Of a DNA stretch of 49,347 nt, positions 26,639 to 36,084 are shown in pieces. Made by a program: the position numbers and the translations under genes. The number at the start of each line of letters is the position of its first letter. Position 1 is the first letter of the stretch. The stretch is from positions 12,591-61,937 of the forward strand of contig DGPO01000055.1 of assembly GCA_002390485.1 (NCBI GenBank), written 5' to 3'. This stretch comes from Halieaceae bacterium UBA4438 (GTDB lineage: Bacteria; Pseudomonadota; Gammaproteobacteria; Pseudomonadales; Halieaceae). Under the pieces are notes generated by a model that was not told the DNA's origin, did no database searches, and saw only the letters and a list, made by a program, of their open reading frames with translations.

Positions 26639-27402
26639 GCACCGTCACGCAAGCCGCACTCACCGAACGCCGAGAGCGTGTTTTCCTGATTCTCGCTGGG
26701 GTATTCCTCAGCGCAATGACTCTACTCAACATCATTGGCATCACGAAGTTTATTCAGCTCGGCCCGCTGGCTTTGGCGGTGGGCGTTCTTCCTTACCCTT
26801 TGACTTTTCTTTGTACAGATCTGATCTGTGAGCTCTACGGGAAGGCGCGCGCAAATTTTCTGGTGACCGTCGGACTGTTTATCAACGCACTAATTTTGCT
26901 GGTCATGACGGCAGGACAATACGCCCCCGCTGTCGATCCTGCGAATATGCCGCCGTGGCAAATCCTGCAACTCGGAGCGCCCGTGCCGCTGCCCACCGGT
27001 GAAGTGCTTGAGGGTAACGTGGAGCTGTTTTCACTGATGTATGCCATGACCAGCGGCGCAGTAACCGCCTCAATGGTGGCGTACATCACAGCGCAATACT
27101 GCGACGTTCAGTTATTTCACTTCTGGAAGCGGGTCACAAAAGGGAAGCACCTCTGGATCCGAAACAATTTCAGCACCTTGCTCAGCCAACTTGTTGATTC
27201 GGTCATGGTGGTCACCGTGACGTTCGGCGCCGTGTTTTATCGCGGCGAGATGACCCTTGAGACGCTGTTGATTTTAGTCGCGAGCAATTATGCGTTTAAA
27301 GCCACGGTGGCCCTACTCGACACCATTCCACTGTACATTTTAGTGGCGCAGCTTCGACGTTATTTACAATTAGCTGAAGATGAGATTGCCGCAGCACACT
27401 GA
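26635..27402 (+). CDS. queuosine precursor transporter, YhhQ/VUT family
   Basis: A 255-residue membrane protein with about six to seven helices of the VUT/DUF165 family, whose E. coli member YhhQ imports preQ0/preQ1. Conserved here: PLTFLCTDLICELYGK, NVELFSLMYAMTSGAVTASM, and the C-terminal NNFSTLLSQLVDSVMVVTVT and SNYAFKATVALLDTIPLY. The TTG start at 26635 overlaps the SDR stop as TTGA with AAGGA just upstream; it is the only start not deep inside the SDR frame. It ends seven bp from the convergent hda stop. The nearby QueD homologue fits a deazapurine/pterin theme. Confidence 0.85.
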   Translation: MSTVTQAALTERRERVFLILAGVFLSAMTLLNIIGITKFIQLGPLALAVGVLPYPLTFLCTDLICELYGKARANFLVTVGLFINALILLVMTAGQYAPAVDPANMPPWQILQLGAPVPLPTGEVLEGNVELFSLMYAMTSGAVTASMVAYITAQYCDVQLFHFWKRVTKGKHLWIRNNFSTLLSQLVDSVMVVTVTFGAVFYRGEMTLETLLILVASNYAFKATVALLDTIPLYILVAQLRRYLQLAEDEIAAAH

Positions 27403-27409
27403 GGCGGTG

Positions 27410-28102
27410 TCAGTAGCCCAGCGTTTTTAAAAACGGGATAGTGGGCGCGCGCTGCTCGACCAAACTAGACTCATCGATCGAGCGAATAATTCGTTCAGCA
27501 TCTGCAGGTGTTCGTCGAATACGCAGTCCCAGAAACCGAGCCACTTCAGGCGTAAACGACAGCCCACGGGCATCCGCAAGACGCACGAGCAGCGTCTCAA
27601 AATCCGCGTCACTCCAGACTGGCAACTTGAAGACTGACAGGAGAGAAAGTCGCGATTGCAAATCAGGCAAAAACGAATTCAATCCCGACGGCGCCGTTCG
27701 TGCGGACACTAAAAATGGGGTCGAATTTTGCATACAGCGATTAAAACAGTGAAATACGCCTTCCTGCCAAATACGATGCTCACTCAGCAGATGAATATCG
27801 TCTATGACCACGAGCGATTCATGCTCTGCCGCCTCAAGAACGGCCTCTGGCGGATATTCAAGGACTGCGCCCGTGGGGATGTAACGAACCGACGCCGACT
27901 GCGCCGCGCAGGACGCCTGAAGCAGGTGACTCTTACCTTCCCCCGCACCGCCCCAAACGAAAACACCTTGATCACGCGCGCTGGCCACCTGCTGCACCGC
28001 ACTCTCAAGATGCTCGGTCTCTAAACGAGACACCCAATGCGCCCAAGTTGCATCAGGATCGATCGAAATGGGTAAGACAAGTTGAGCCGACTGAACCGTC
28101 AT
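27410..28102 (-). CDS. hda: DnaA regulatory inactivator Hda
   Basis: Hda is an AAA+ protein that, bound to the DNA-loaded beta clamp, stimulates ATP hydrolysis by DnaA and so prevents over-initiation. The 230-residue protein has the N-terminal clamp-binding motif QLVLPI (residues 7-12), Walker A GGAGEGKSHLL (Lys57), Walker B LVVIDDIHLL, and the sensor/Arg region LQSRLSLLSVFKL and RIRRTPADAERI. It is 9 bp after the AI-2E permease gene on the same strand. Confidence 0.93.
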   Translation of the reverse strand: MTVQSAQLVLPISIDPDATWAHWVSRLETEHLESAVQQVASARDQGVFVWGGAGEGKSHLLQASCAAQSASVRYIPTGAVLEYPPEAVLEAAEHESLVVIDDIHLLSEHRIWQEGVFHCFNRCMQNSTPFLVSARTAPSGLNSFLPDLQSRLSLLSVFKLPVWSDADFETLLVRLADARGLSFTPEVARFLGLRIRRTPADAERIIRSIDESSLVEQRAPTIPFLKTLGY

Positions 28103-28111
28103 AAGTCTGAG

Positions 28112-29209
28112 TTACTCAGCGTTATACGCATCGGTTGAGAGGTAGACTTCTACAATTCGTCGTCCAAAGACCAACAAAACTGCTGCAACAGGCAGCGCAA
28201 TAAGGACGCCCGTAAACCCGGCCAACTGACCACCCGCCATGAGCGCAAAAATAACAGCCACTGGGTGCAAGCCAATCCGATCGCCCACTAAGACAGGCGT
28301 TAAAAGAAAACTCTCGATCAGCTGTCCTATCAAAAATATCAGTGCTACGGCGCCTAACGACCAGGGATCGATCCCGTATTGAAAGTAGGCGACAACCATC
28401 GCACTACCAACCCCGATGACCGAGCCCGCATAGGGTATTAGGCTCGCAACACCCGCGGTCACACCCAAGACTACCGCGTAGTTCAGTCCCACCACCCAAA
28501 GGCCGACGCTATACATGAGCGCCTGAGCGCCCATGACCACGAACTGACCGCGAAGAAACGCCTCAAGTACGGTGTGCGCTTCAGATACCGACGCTTGAAC
28601 CGTGGATACCCAAACCCGCGGCACAAGTTTTAAGAGTCCGGCCATCATTAAATCCCAGTCACGCATGAGATAAAATGCGACCACGGGGATAAGTGCCACA
28701 TTGAGCAGCAAGGCAATCAACGAAAGACTCGACGTTGTCACCCGCTGAACCACGCCGCCAGTCACTTGACCCACCGATTGCCAGTGTTCTGACAGGCTGG
28801 TTTGCCAATCGATGGTCGGCAAAGACACGGGACTGAGGCTCAATTGCGTTTGCAGATAGGGCACGGCGATCTGCGAGACCCAAAGGTAGGCGTCAGGTAT
28901 CGCCGCGGCGAGTTGAGAAAGCTGTTGAATCAAGAGCGGCACGACAATGCCCGAAACGACAATGACTAGCGTCATTAATAACGCAAAAACAATGACCACG
29001 CCTGACGAGCGAGAATAGCCCCGCGCCTCGAGTCGATCGACGATAGGGTCGCCCAGATAAGCGATGAGTGCGCCGACGATAAACGGCATCAAAATATCGC
29101 TTAATTGCACGAAGAAAAACACGACTACTAGCGTCACAATTAGAACAGGAAGCCAGCGCGAGCGGCTGTTAGCGTCAGACAGTTTGTTGGTCACTGGATC
29201 GTCTCCCAA
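28112..29209 (-). CDS. AI-2E family transporter (PerM-like)
   Basis: A 365-residue polytopic inner-membrane protein of the AI-2E exporter-like (PerM/YdgG) family, with about eight helices. Recognisable family blocks are ALIAYLGDPIVDRLEARGYSR near residue 40, the FYLMRDWDLM segment mid-protein, IPYAGSVIGVGSAMVVAY, and the C-terminal IGLHPVAVIFALMAGGQLAG. Substrates of most members are unknown; some exchange ions. It overlaps DUF2066 by 19 bp and precedes hda, the same order as in Pseudomonas. Confidence 0.88.
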   Translation of the reverse strand: MGDDPVTNKLSDANSRSRWLPVLIVTLVVVFFFVQLSDILMPFIVGALIAYLGDPIVDRLEARGYSRSSGVVIVFALLMTLVIVVSGIVVPLLIQQLSQLAAAIPDAYLWVSQIAVPYLQTQLSLSPVSLPTIDWQTSLSEHWQSVGQVTGGVVQRVTTSSLSLIALLLNVALIPVVAFYLMRDWDLMMAGLLKLVPRVWVSTVQASVSEAHTVLEAFLRGQFVVMGAQALMYSVGLWVVGLNYAVVLGVTAGVASLIPYAGSVIGVGSAMVVAYFQYGIDPWSLGAVALIFLIGQLIESFLLTPVLVGDRIGLHPVAVIFALMAGGQLAGFTGVLIALPVAAVLLVFGRRIVEVYLSTDAYNAE

Positions 29210-30240
29210 GTCAAATTCAGCTGCTCTCGATTGAGTACTGATTGAACGCGCAAGCCCGATCGATTGGGAATCAGGCGCGCCACCTCTTCCGCGCTAGACA
29301 CCCCCACCACACGATAAGTGAGCGTGTTTTCACCCGTTGATTCAATGCGCAGATCGACCAACTGGGCAAGTTCGGTGAACACAGCGGAAACAGAACGATA
29401 GTCGGCAAACGACGCGACACCGGAGACGGTCACAGCGATCGCGCTGGACCTATCGAATTGCTGCAGCGTCACCGCAAGCGAATCACGCATCTTATCCGTC
29501 GCAAGATCAACGCCGGCAGCCCATAGCGCGTTGACGTCACTCTCCCGCAGCTGCAGATGGCTCTGATTCTCTGGACCCACGAAATACCAGTCAACGAGAC
29601 GGCTTGAGTCACTCAGCTCGATCCAGCGACCAATCAGCGAGTACTCAGAGCCATAACGGCGAGATGCGGCGCGAACACGATCGAAATCCCGACTCCAAAT
29701 GGTCGACACGGGTACGGCCGCCGCATCGGTTAAATCAAGGAGCGGAAATCGCACCTCAAGACCTCGCGCTTCAAATAAAGCAAGCGCCGGCGTCAGTAAC
29801 TCCGCATCGTCGGACCGAGCCGCAAATCTCCTGGAAAACGGCTCATCAAGCGCAACCCAGGCAACCACTGGTGGTCGTCGTTGCTCCCAATAAGGTACCG
29901 ATTCGTCTCTAAACAAGCCGCGGACAAACGCGTCATCAAATTCGAAAAACACAACAAGTGCAGCATCCACATCGCGATAGCTGTAGAGCAGAACATGCTC
30001 TTGCGCCGCACGCACAGCACGCTCAAAGGCGGGCTCAACGATAATCGCTTCATTACCAGAAACTCTCACAAAGAGCCGGCTAAGCCCTAACTGAGCAGCC
30101 CTCGTCAACTCCGCATCGCTCCGGTCCGACACCGTCACGAGCTCAGAAAAAAAGCCCTCTTGTGCCGCGTTACTGCCCAAGGGCAATGCAAAACCGCAGA
30201 CGAGAAAAAAAACAAAAAAGATTGTGTGAAAACGTCTCAT
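29191..30240 (-). CDS. exported DUF2066 protein
   Basis: A 349-residue protein with a clear signal peptide (basic start, hydrophobic FFVFFLVCGFALPLGSNA, cleavage after Ala near residue 25). The rest matches DUF2066 in length, in LFVRVSGNEAIIVEPAFE, and in position next to the AI-2E permease and purM. The function is unknown. It is divergent from purM across 88 bp and overlaps the permease start, so it leads the DUF2066-permease-hda run. Confidence 0.82.
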   Translation of the reverse strand: MRRFHTIFFVFFLVCGFALPLGSNAAQEGFFSELVTVSDRSDAELTRAAQLGLSRLFVRVSGNEAIIVEPAFERAVRAAQEHVLLYSYRDVDAALVVFFEFDDAFVRGLFRDESVPYWEQRRPPVVAWVALDEPFSRRFAARSDDAELLTPALALFEARGLEVRFPLLDLTDAAAVPVSTIWSRDFDRVRAASRRYGSEYSLIGRWIELSDSSRLVDWYFVGPENQSHLQLRESDVNALWAAGVDLATDKMRDSLAVTLQQFDRSSAIAVTVSGVASFADYRSVSAVFTELAQLVDLRIESTGENTLTYRVVGVSSAEEVARLIPNRSGLRVQSVLNREQLNLTWETIQ

Positions 30241-30328
30241 ATTGGCAGTTTACCAGCGAAAGTTCGGTTGGTCGCTTTCCTCTAAGTTTTCCAGCGAGTA
30301 ATCTTCGGACCGTGGAGAGAGGCACGGT

Positions 30329-31369
30329 ATGACAGACAAGCAAAAAACCCAAGGACTGACTTACAAAGATGCGGGCGTCGACATCGATGCCGGCAATGCA
30401 CTTGTGGAACGTATTAAGCACATTTCGAAAGCAACTCGGCGCCCAGAAGTAATGGGTGGACTGGGTGGCTTTGGCGCGCTGTGTGAAATTCCTGAAGGTT
30501 ACCGGAGCCCAGTTCTGGTCTCCGGTACGGACGGCGTCGGGACAAAACTCCGACTCGCCATGCAACTGGGTCGGCACAAGACGATTGGCATCGACCTTGT
30601 CGCCATGTGCAGTAACGACATTGCTGTTGTGGGCGCCGAGCCTCTGCTCTTCCTCGACTATTACGCCACAGGCAAACTCAATATCGACGTTGCCGCCGAT
30701 GTGATTGAAGGCATCGGAAAGGGTTGCGAGCTCGCCGGAGCCGCTTTGGTAGGCGGCGAGACCGCTGAAATGCCGGGTATGTACGAAGGCGACGATTACG
30801 ATCTGGCCGGTTTTTGTGTGGGTGTCGTTGAGAAAAACAAAATCATAGACGGGCACAACGTGGGACCGGGCGATGCAATTATCGGCATTTCCTCTTCGGG
30901 ACCACACTCCAACGGCTACTCGTTAATTCGTAAGATTATTGACGTGACTCAAGCAGACCTGTCACAAACCTGCGGTACAACATCGCTGGCCGATGCCCTG
31001 ATCGAACCCACGCAGATCTACAACAAACCGCTCCTGGCACTTCAGCGCGAAATCCGACCTCATGCACTCGCGCACATTACAGGCGGTGGCCTCTTGGAGA
31101 ACATACCGAGAATACTGCCAGAGGGCTGCTCAGCAGTATTGGATACCCAATCGTGGACAATGCCTCCCGTCTTTCAGTGGCTGGCCAATGCAGGAGGGGT
31201 CTCCGACACCGAAATGTATCGGACCTTTAACTGCGGTGTTGGTATGACCCTCATCGTGGGTGCGAGCAAAGCCGACGCCGCAATGCAACTTCTTACCGAG
31301 CGGGGTTTAGATTGCTGGTTGCTTGGAGAAATAAGAGAGGGCAATAGTGTGGTGGAGTTCGCTTCTTGA
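30329..31369 (+). CDS. purM: phosphoribosylformylglycinamidine cyclo-ligase (AIR synthase)
   Basis: PurM closes the imidazole ring of purine biosynthesis with ATP. The 346-residue protein has normal length and motifs: [19 protein letters not shown] at the N-terminus, [26 protein letters not shown], the nucleotide-binding [13 protein letters not shown] and [15 protein letters not shown], and [21 protein letters not shown] precedes the ATG. The stop overlaps the purN TTG start as TTGA. I see no PurR-type operator in the 88-bp upstream gap. Confidence 0.96.
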   Translation: MTDKQKTQGLTYKDAGVDIDAGNALVERIKHISKATRRPEVMGGLGGFGALCEIPEGYRSPVLVSGTDGVGTKLRLAMQLGRHKTIGIDLVAMCSNDIAVVGAEPLLFLDYYATGKLNIDVAADVIEGIGKGCELAGAALVGGETAEMPGMYEGDDYDLAGFCVGVVEKNKIIDGHNVGPGDAIIGISSSGPHSNGYSLIRKIIDVTQADLSQTCGTTSLADALIEPTQIYNKPLLALQREIRPHALAHITGGGLLENIPRILPEGCSAVLDTQSWTMPPVFQWLANAGGVSDTEMYRTFNCGVGMTLIVGASKADAAMQLLTERGLDCWLLGEIREGNSVVEFAS

Positions 31370-32034
31370 GCGCAGCTTCAAACAAGCGCATTTCCATTCT
31401 CATTTCCGGGCGCGGCTCTAATATGGAGGCCTTCCTAGCCGCCCAGCAACAGCGATCCTTGTCGGGAAGCGTGGTTCGCGTCATCAGTAATCGCCCCAGT
31501 GCAGCAGGACTCCAGACGGCGAAGACGCACGGCATTCCTACCGCCATCGTTGACCACACGCAATTCGATTCTCGTGAATCGTTTGACGCGGCATTGGCCA
31601 ATGTTGTCGCCAAGGACCAACCAGACGCAGTGGTGCTTGCCGGCTTCATGCGCATTCTCACGCCGATTTTTATTAACCGGTTTGCGGGAAAATTATTGAA
31701 CATTCACCCCTCATTGTTGCCCAAGTATCCCGGGCTTAACACGCACAAGCGCGCCATCGAAAATGGCGATAGCGAAGGAGGGGCAACCGTGCACTATGTG
31801 ACCAATGAACTCGACGGCGGACCACCCATACTTCAGGCGCGAGTCCCGATTCGGCAAAACGACACCGACGTAACGCTGGCTGCGAGAATTCTCGAGTACG
31901 AACACAAAATCTTCCCTGAGGCTGTGAACTGGCACTTGGAAGGCCGTCTTTACCAGCACGCTGAAGGTGCTGTTTTGGATGGCAAAAAATTATCGACTAC
32001 CGGTGCACAATGGAGCAGCGCTGAGTGCGTTTAG
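31366..32034 (+). CDS. purN: phosphoribosylglycinamide formyltransferase
   Basis: PurN transfers the formyl group of 10-formyl-tetrahydrofolate to GAR, the third step of purine synthesis. The 222-residue protein begins at a TTG inside the purM stop. Motifs: [16 protein letters not shown] (GAR phosphate), VLAGFMRIL (folate), [19 protein letters not shown] with the catalytic Asn and His, and [11 protein letters not shown] with the catalytic Asp. Its end overlaps the DUF3108 gene by 10 bp. Confidence 0.96.
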   Translation: MSAASNKRISILISGRGSNMEAFLAAQQQRSLSGSVVRVISNRPSAAGLQTAKTHGIPTAIVDHTQFDSRESFDAALANVVAKDQPDAVVLAGFMRILTPIFINRFAGKLLNIHPSLLPKYPGLNTHKRAIENGDSEGGATVHYVTNELDGGPPILQARVPIRQNDTDVTLAARILEYEHKIFPEAVNWHLEGRLYQHAEGAVLDGKKLSTTGAQWSSAECV

Positions 32035-32759
32035 GGCTTTATCTTGCGGTCTTTTTTCTGACACTGATGAGCGGAGGCGCCATCGCTAACGAGTCACTGA
32101 ACGGTCAGAGTTCACCCACATTCCGTGAATTCGAAGCCACGTATAACGCGTCAACCATGGGTATGGCGCTGGACCTAAAGCGGACGCTCACCAAAGAAGA
32201 GGACGTCTATACGCTCTCGAGCCGCGGCAAAAATATCCTCATCAATATGACGGAGTCTGCGGCGTTTAGAATCTCAGAGGGTCGCGTTGAGGGCATACGC
32301 TTCGATTCAAAAGTAAAATCGCTGAAAACCACAAAGCGCAGTGTTCGATTTAATCGCGCAGACGGTGTCATCGACAGCATGAAACGCGGCGACTGGACAC
32401 AGCATGAATGGGCCCCTCACATTCTGGATCGCTTCTCTCAACAGCAACAGTTGAGACTGACACTGATGTCCTCAGAAGAGCCTCCACAGACGCTCAGTTT
32501 TACCGTGGTGGATGGCCCGAAAGTCAGCGAGAAGCGCTGGGAGCGCGCCCCAGACGAGGTGATTCAAACGCCGATGGGGGCAATCGACACGGTGAAATAC
32601 AACGCTGTGCATTCCAACCCCAGCAAACGTGCCTCTGAAATTTGGCTGGCGCCTAAGCTCGACTTTCTGATGATTAAAACCGTCCACGTCGAGCGCTCCT
32701 CGACGATTACTGTGGGCCTTAAAGACCTGGCTTGGTTGGACGAGAAACCGTCCGACTAG
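32025..32759 (+). CDS. exported DUF3108 protein
   Basis: A 244-residue protein starting at a GTG inside purN. It has a signal peptide (YLAVFFLTLMSGGAIANE) and a beta-rich domain of the DUF3108 type (FREFEATYNASTMGMALDLK, VYTLSSRGKNILINMTESA, then a DGVIDSMK and QTPMGAIDTVKY pattern). Such proteins are periplasmic, fold like lipoprotein-localisation barrels and have no assigned role. The purM-purN-DUF3108 order is conserved in Pseudomonas. Confidence 0.82.
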   Translation: MRLGLYLAVFFLTLMSGGAIANESLNGQSSPTFREFEATYNASTMGMALDLKRTLTKEEDVYTLSSRGKNILINMTESAAFRISEGRVEGIRFDSKVKSLKTTKRSVRFNRADGVIDSMKRGDWTQHEWAPHILDRFSQQQQLRLTLMSSEEPPQTLSFTVVDGPKVSEKRWERAPDEVIQTPMGAIDTVKYNAVHSNPSKRASEIWLAPKLDFLMIKTVHVERSSTITVGLKDLAWLDEKPSD

Positions 32760-32780
32760 ATCAAAGAGAACCCATCACCA

Positions 32781-33347
32781 TCAGGTTTTAGGCAGTGTGA
32801 CGCCTGTCTGCCCCTGATACTTGCCCCCTCGATCCGCATAGCTGGTCTCACAAACTTCGTCAGACTCAAAAAACAACATTTGCGCCACGCCCTCGTTGGC
32901 GTAGATCTTAGCCGGCAACGTGGTAGTGTTTGAAAATTCGAGCGTCACGTGCCCTTCCCACTCTGGCTCAAGCGGCGTCACGTTGACGATAATGCCGCAG
33001 CGCGCATAGGTCGATTTCCCAAGACAAATGGTCAACACATTTCTTGGAATTCGGAAGTACTCCACCGTGCGTGCCAACGCAAATGAGTTGGGTGGAATGA
33101 CGCAAACGTCACTCTCAACATCGACGAACGAGTCGCTGTCGAACACCTTAGGGTCAACCGTCGCTGAGTTGATATTGGTGAACACCTTGAATTCGCGCGA
33201 ACAGCGCACATCGTACCCATAGCTGGAGGTCCCGTAAGAGATCAGTCTTTCACCGTCCTTGTCACGCACCTGGCCCGCTTCAAAAGGTTCTATCATCTTA
33301 TGCTGGTCCGCCATACGACGAATCCAAAGGTCTGACTTGATACTCAC
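32781..33347 (-). CDS. dcd: dCTP deaminase
   Basis: Dcd deaminates dCTP to dUTP, supplying dUMP for thymidylate. The 188-residue protein has the trimeric dUTPase-like fold motifs [52 protein letters not shown] with the catalytic Glu at its end region ([13 protein letters not shown]), and [13 protein letters not shown] at the C-terminus. It follows mrp by 30 bp on the same strand. Confidence 0.95.
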   Translation of the reverse strand: MSIKSDLWIRRMADQHKMIEPFEAGQVRDKDGERLISYGTSSYGYDVRCSREFKVFTNINSATVDPKVFDSDSFVDVESDVCVIPPNSFALARTVEYFRIPRNVLTICLGKSTYARCGIIVNVTPLEPEWEGHVTLEFSNTTTLPAKIYANEGVAQMLFFESDEVCETSYADRGGKYQGQTGVTLPKT

Positions 33348-33377
33348 ATTAACTCCTAACGCTTTATGGGGTGAACC

Positions 33378-34193
33378 TTACTCGGTCATACTAATCGTTG
33401 GGGCACTCGGCGTCTGCGCATCGATTAACGTTTTCATGAGCGTCGCAGCCGCTTTTTGGTAGACACCTGCAACCGCTCCCTGTGTGTCCGCGAGGACAAT
33501 CGGCAAACCGGCGTCACTTGTCTCACGAATTTGCCGAGACAGGGGAATGTCCGCGATCACCTCGGCGTTATATTCTTTAGCGAGACTGTCACCACCCTCG
33601 CTGCCGAAAACAGGGTCTTCATGCCCACAATTTGAACACACGTGGGTCGCCATATTTTGCACCATACCTAAGATCGGCACCGATACCTTTTGAAACATTT
33701 CGATCGCCCGACGCGCGTCAATGAGCGCAATGTCTTGTGGGGTCGTGACGACAACTGCGCCCGATAAGCGAGTGCGCTGAGACAAGGTCAACTGAATATC
33801 GCCCGTGCCCGGCGGCATATCAACCAGCAGAATATCTAATTCGCCCCAGCGCGTAGACTCGATCATTTGTTGCAGTGCACCACTTGCCATTGGACCGCGC
33901 CAGACCATGGGCGTTTTTTCGCGGGTCAAAAATGCCATAGACATGGCGCTGATACCGTGCGCCTCAATGGGTACAAAGATTTTCTCGTCTACGACCTCTG
34001 GCATCACGCCGTCCTTGATCCCGAGAAGGCGCGCTTGACTCGGCCCATAAATATCCGCATCCAATAGACCCACGCGGTACCCTAATTGCGCTGCTGCAAC
34101 CGCCAGGTTAAGGGACACAGTCGACTTGCCCACGCCTCCCTTGCCCGACGCCACAGCCACCACATGCTTCACGTTACCAACGCCTTGTGTCAC
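33378..34193 (-). CDS. mrp: iron-sulphur cluster carrier ATPase Mrp/ApbC, short N-terminus
   Basis: Mrp/ApbC is a MinD-like P-loop ATPase that carries and delivers [4Fe-4S] clusters. The deviant Walker A is VASGKGGVGKST, then DADIYGPSQARLLG, SMAFLTREKTPMVWRGPM, VDMPPGTGDIQLTL, and the cluster-ligating HVCSNCGH. From the GTG at 34193, backed by GAGGG seven bases upstream, it has 271 residues. Usual gammaproteobacterial Mrp has an extra N-terminal domain of about 90 residues. The frame is open upstream to 34355 and still resembles the end of that domain (LELRCDILAAFEG), but metG begins at 34339 on the other strand. A GTG at 34295 is an alternative start. Confidence 0.85.
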   Translation of the reverse strand: MTQGVGNVKHVVAVASGKGGVGKSTVSLNLAVAAAQLGYRVGLLDADIYGPSQARLLGIKDGVMPEVVDEKIFVPIEAHGISAMSMAFLTREKTPMVWRGPMASGALQQMIESTRWGELDILLVDMPPGTGDIQLTLSQRTRLSGAVVVTTPQDIALIDARRAIEMFQKVSVPILGMVQNMATHVCSNCGHEDPVFGSEGGDSLAKEYNAEVIADIPLSRQIRETSDAGLPIVLADTQGAVAGVYQKAAATLMKTLIDAQTPSAPTISMTE

Positions 34194-34300
34194 AGCGATA
34201 CCCTCAAAAGCCGCGAGTATATCGCAGCGCAGCTCCAGTCGGCGATATCGAACGGGTTGTGAACAATTGACAAGCGCTGTTCCGCAAAGTCTCACAAGGC

Positions 34301-34306
34301 TACAAT
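34301..34306 (+). promoter_or_regulatory. candidate -10 box for metG
   Basis: TACAAT, 32 bases before the metG ATG, is one mismatch from consensus and well placed. No good -35 lies 16-18 bp upstream. A perfect TTGACA is at 34267-34272, but 28 bp away, too far for this -10. If this promoter is used, it overlaps the leftover upstream frame of mrp. Confidence 0.35.
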
Positions 34307-34338
34307 GACGCCCGTTTTTTGATACGAGCTCGCAGTCT

Positions 34339-35976
34339 ATGTCGTCGCGCAACATTCTGGTTACCTCTGCCTTGCCCTACGCCAATGCACCGCTGCACTT
34401 AGGCCATATGCTCGAGCAGGTACAAACCGACATTTGGGTGCGATTTCAGCGTTCGCGAGGGCACCACTGTCGCTATGTCTGTGCTGATGACGCGCACGGT
34501 ACCGCCATCATGCTGTCTGCAGAGCAACAAGGTGTAACCCCTGAGACGCATATCGCGAACATTAAAGCCCTGCACGAGGCAGACTCCGCGGGCTTTAGCA
34601 TTTCATTCGACAACTATCACTCGACACACTCGGCCGAAAATAAGGCGTGGTCAGAGACGATCTTCAAACGACTCGATGCGAACAACGACATTACGAGCCG
34701 CAGCGTGGTGCAAGCCTACGATCCCGAAAAAGGCCTCTTCTTAGCAGATCGCTTCATTAAGGGGACGTGCCCGCGTTGTAAAGCACCCGATCAATATGGG
34801 GACAACTGCGAAGTCTGCGGCGCGACTTACTCCCCTACTGACGTCATTGACCCCGTATCGGCCCTGTCGGGTGCTACGCCCATTGAAAAATCGTCAGAAC
34901 ATCTTTTCTTTCAGCTCAGTCACTTTCAGTCATTGTTGAGCGATTGGATCAGTACAGACTCGCTGCAAACACCCATCGCCAATAAGCTGCGAGAGTGGGT
35001 CGATGCAGGCCTACAAGACTGGGACATCTCACGAGACGCCCCCTACTTTGGATTTGAAATACCGGGCCACCCCAGCAAGTATTTTTACGTGTGGCTGGAT
35101 GCGCCGATCGGTTACATTGCGAGCCATCAAAATTTGTGTGACCGCACGGGTGATGACTTTGACTCGTACTGGCAACCCGGACACGACACCGAGCTCTATC
35201 ACTTTATTGGCAAAGACATCATTAATTTTCACGGCTTATTCTGGCCGGCAATGCTCGCAAGCGCAGGTCTTCGGCAACCCACCGCCATCTTTGCTCACGG
35301 CTTTTTAACCGTAGACGGCACGAAAATGTCTAAGAGTCGGGGCACCTTTATCATGGCGTCAACCTACCTCGAGCATCTTGATCCGGAATACCTCCGATAC
35401 TACTTCGCAGCCAAGCTCGGTCCACATGTTGATGACATGGACCTGAACCTTGAGGACTTTGTCCAACGTGTGAATTCAGACCTAGTGGGCAAAGTGGTCA
35501 ATATCGCAAGTCGCTGTGCTGGATTTCTTCGAAAGCGATTCGACAACGAACTCAGCGCCCAATGCACCGAACCTGAGCTTGTCGGCGAACTCATTACGGC
35601 CGGTGACTCGATCGCCGCGCTTTACGAGGCCCGGGACTTTCAGCGTGCGATGCGAGAAATCGTTGCACTGGCAGATCGTGCAAACCAATACATCGACGAC
35701 AAAAAACCCTGGGTTCTGGCGAAAGAAGAAGGCCGAGAGCAGGACGTTCAAGACGCCTGCTCCGTCGGTATCAACTGTTTTCGCGTACTGATGACCTACT
35801 TAAAACCAGTACTCCCCCAAATGGCCCAGAAGAGTGAATTATTTTTGGGGCTGTCACTGGACTGGACCGCGCTCAACGCACCTTTGCAGGGTCACGTTAT
35901 TAACGACTTCTCACCCCTCATTCAACGCGTGGATCCCGATGCTGTGAACGCGATGGTTGAAGACAGTAAGCGTTAA
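34339..35976 (+). CDS. metG: methionyl-tRNA synthetase, form without C-terminal tRNA-binding domain
   Basis: MetG charges tRNA-Met, including the initiator. The 545-residue protein carries the class I signatures PLHLGH (residues 19-23 region) and KMSKS (329-333), and the zinc knuckle [18 protein letters not shown] typical of the E. coli-type enzyme. The helical anticodon domain follows (about 390-530) with [14 protein letters not shown]. The protein ends there (NAMVEDSKR), so the roughly 110-residue EMAP/Trbp111-like C-terminal dimerisation domain of E. coli MetG (677 residues) is absent. Nothing resembling it follows before rsxA. It is divergent from mrp. Confidence 0.95.
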   Translation: MSSRNILVTSALPYANAPLHLGHMLEQVQTDIWVRFQRSRGHHCRYVCADDAHGTAIMLSAEQQGVTPETHIANIKALHEADSAGFSISFDNYHSTHSAENKAWSETIFKRLDANNDITSRSVVQAYDPEKGLFLADRFIKGTCPRCKAPDQYGDNCEVCGATYSPTDVIDPVSALSGATPIEKSSEHLFFQLSHFQSLLSDWISTDSLQTPIANKLREWVDAGLQDWDISRDAPYFGFEIPGHPSKYFYVWLDAPIGYIASHQNLCDRTGDDFDSYWQPGHDTELYHFIGKDIINFHGLFWPAMLASAGLRQPTAIFAHGFLTVDGTKMSKSRGTFIMASTYLEHLDPEYLRYYFAAKLGPHVDDMDLNLEDFVQRVNSDLVGKVVNIASRCAGFLRKRFDNELSAQCTEPELVGELITAGDSIAALYEARDFQRAMREIVALADRANQYIDDKKPWVLAKEEGREQDVQDACSVGINCFRVLMTYLKPVLPQMAQKSELFLGLSLDWTALNAPLQGHVINDFSPLIQRVDPDAVNAMVEDSKR

Positions 35977-36084
35977 GCCTCGGTTTTATAGCGCTAATCT
36001 GACGAACTACTATTAGATTGCCCACAGATTCCTTACTATGAGGTGTCAGGAGACAACACAGGCGCTAGAGCCAGCTGGAGCAAC

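Noticed and set aside
30241..30328. PurR-type operator before purM
   Set aside because: No palindrome resembling the known purine operator is visible in this gap.
34267..34272. Perfect TTGACA as the -35 of the metG promoter
   Set aside because: The only good -10 (34301-34306) is 28 bp away, and no -10-like hexamer lies 16-18 bp from it.
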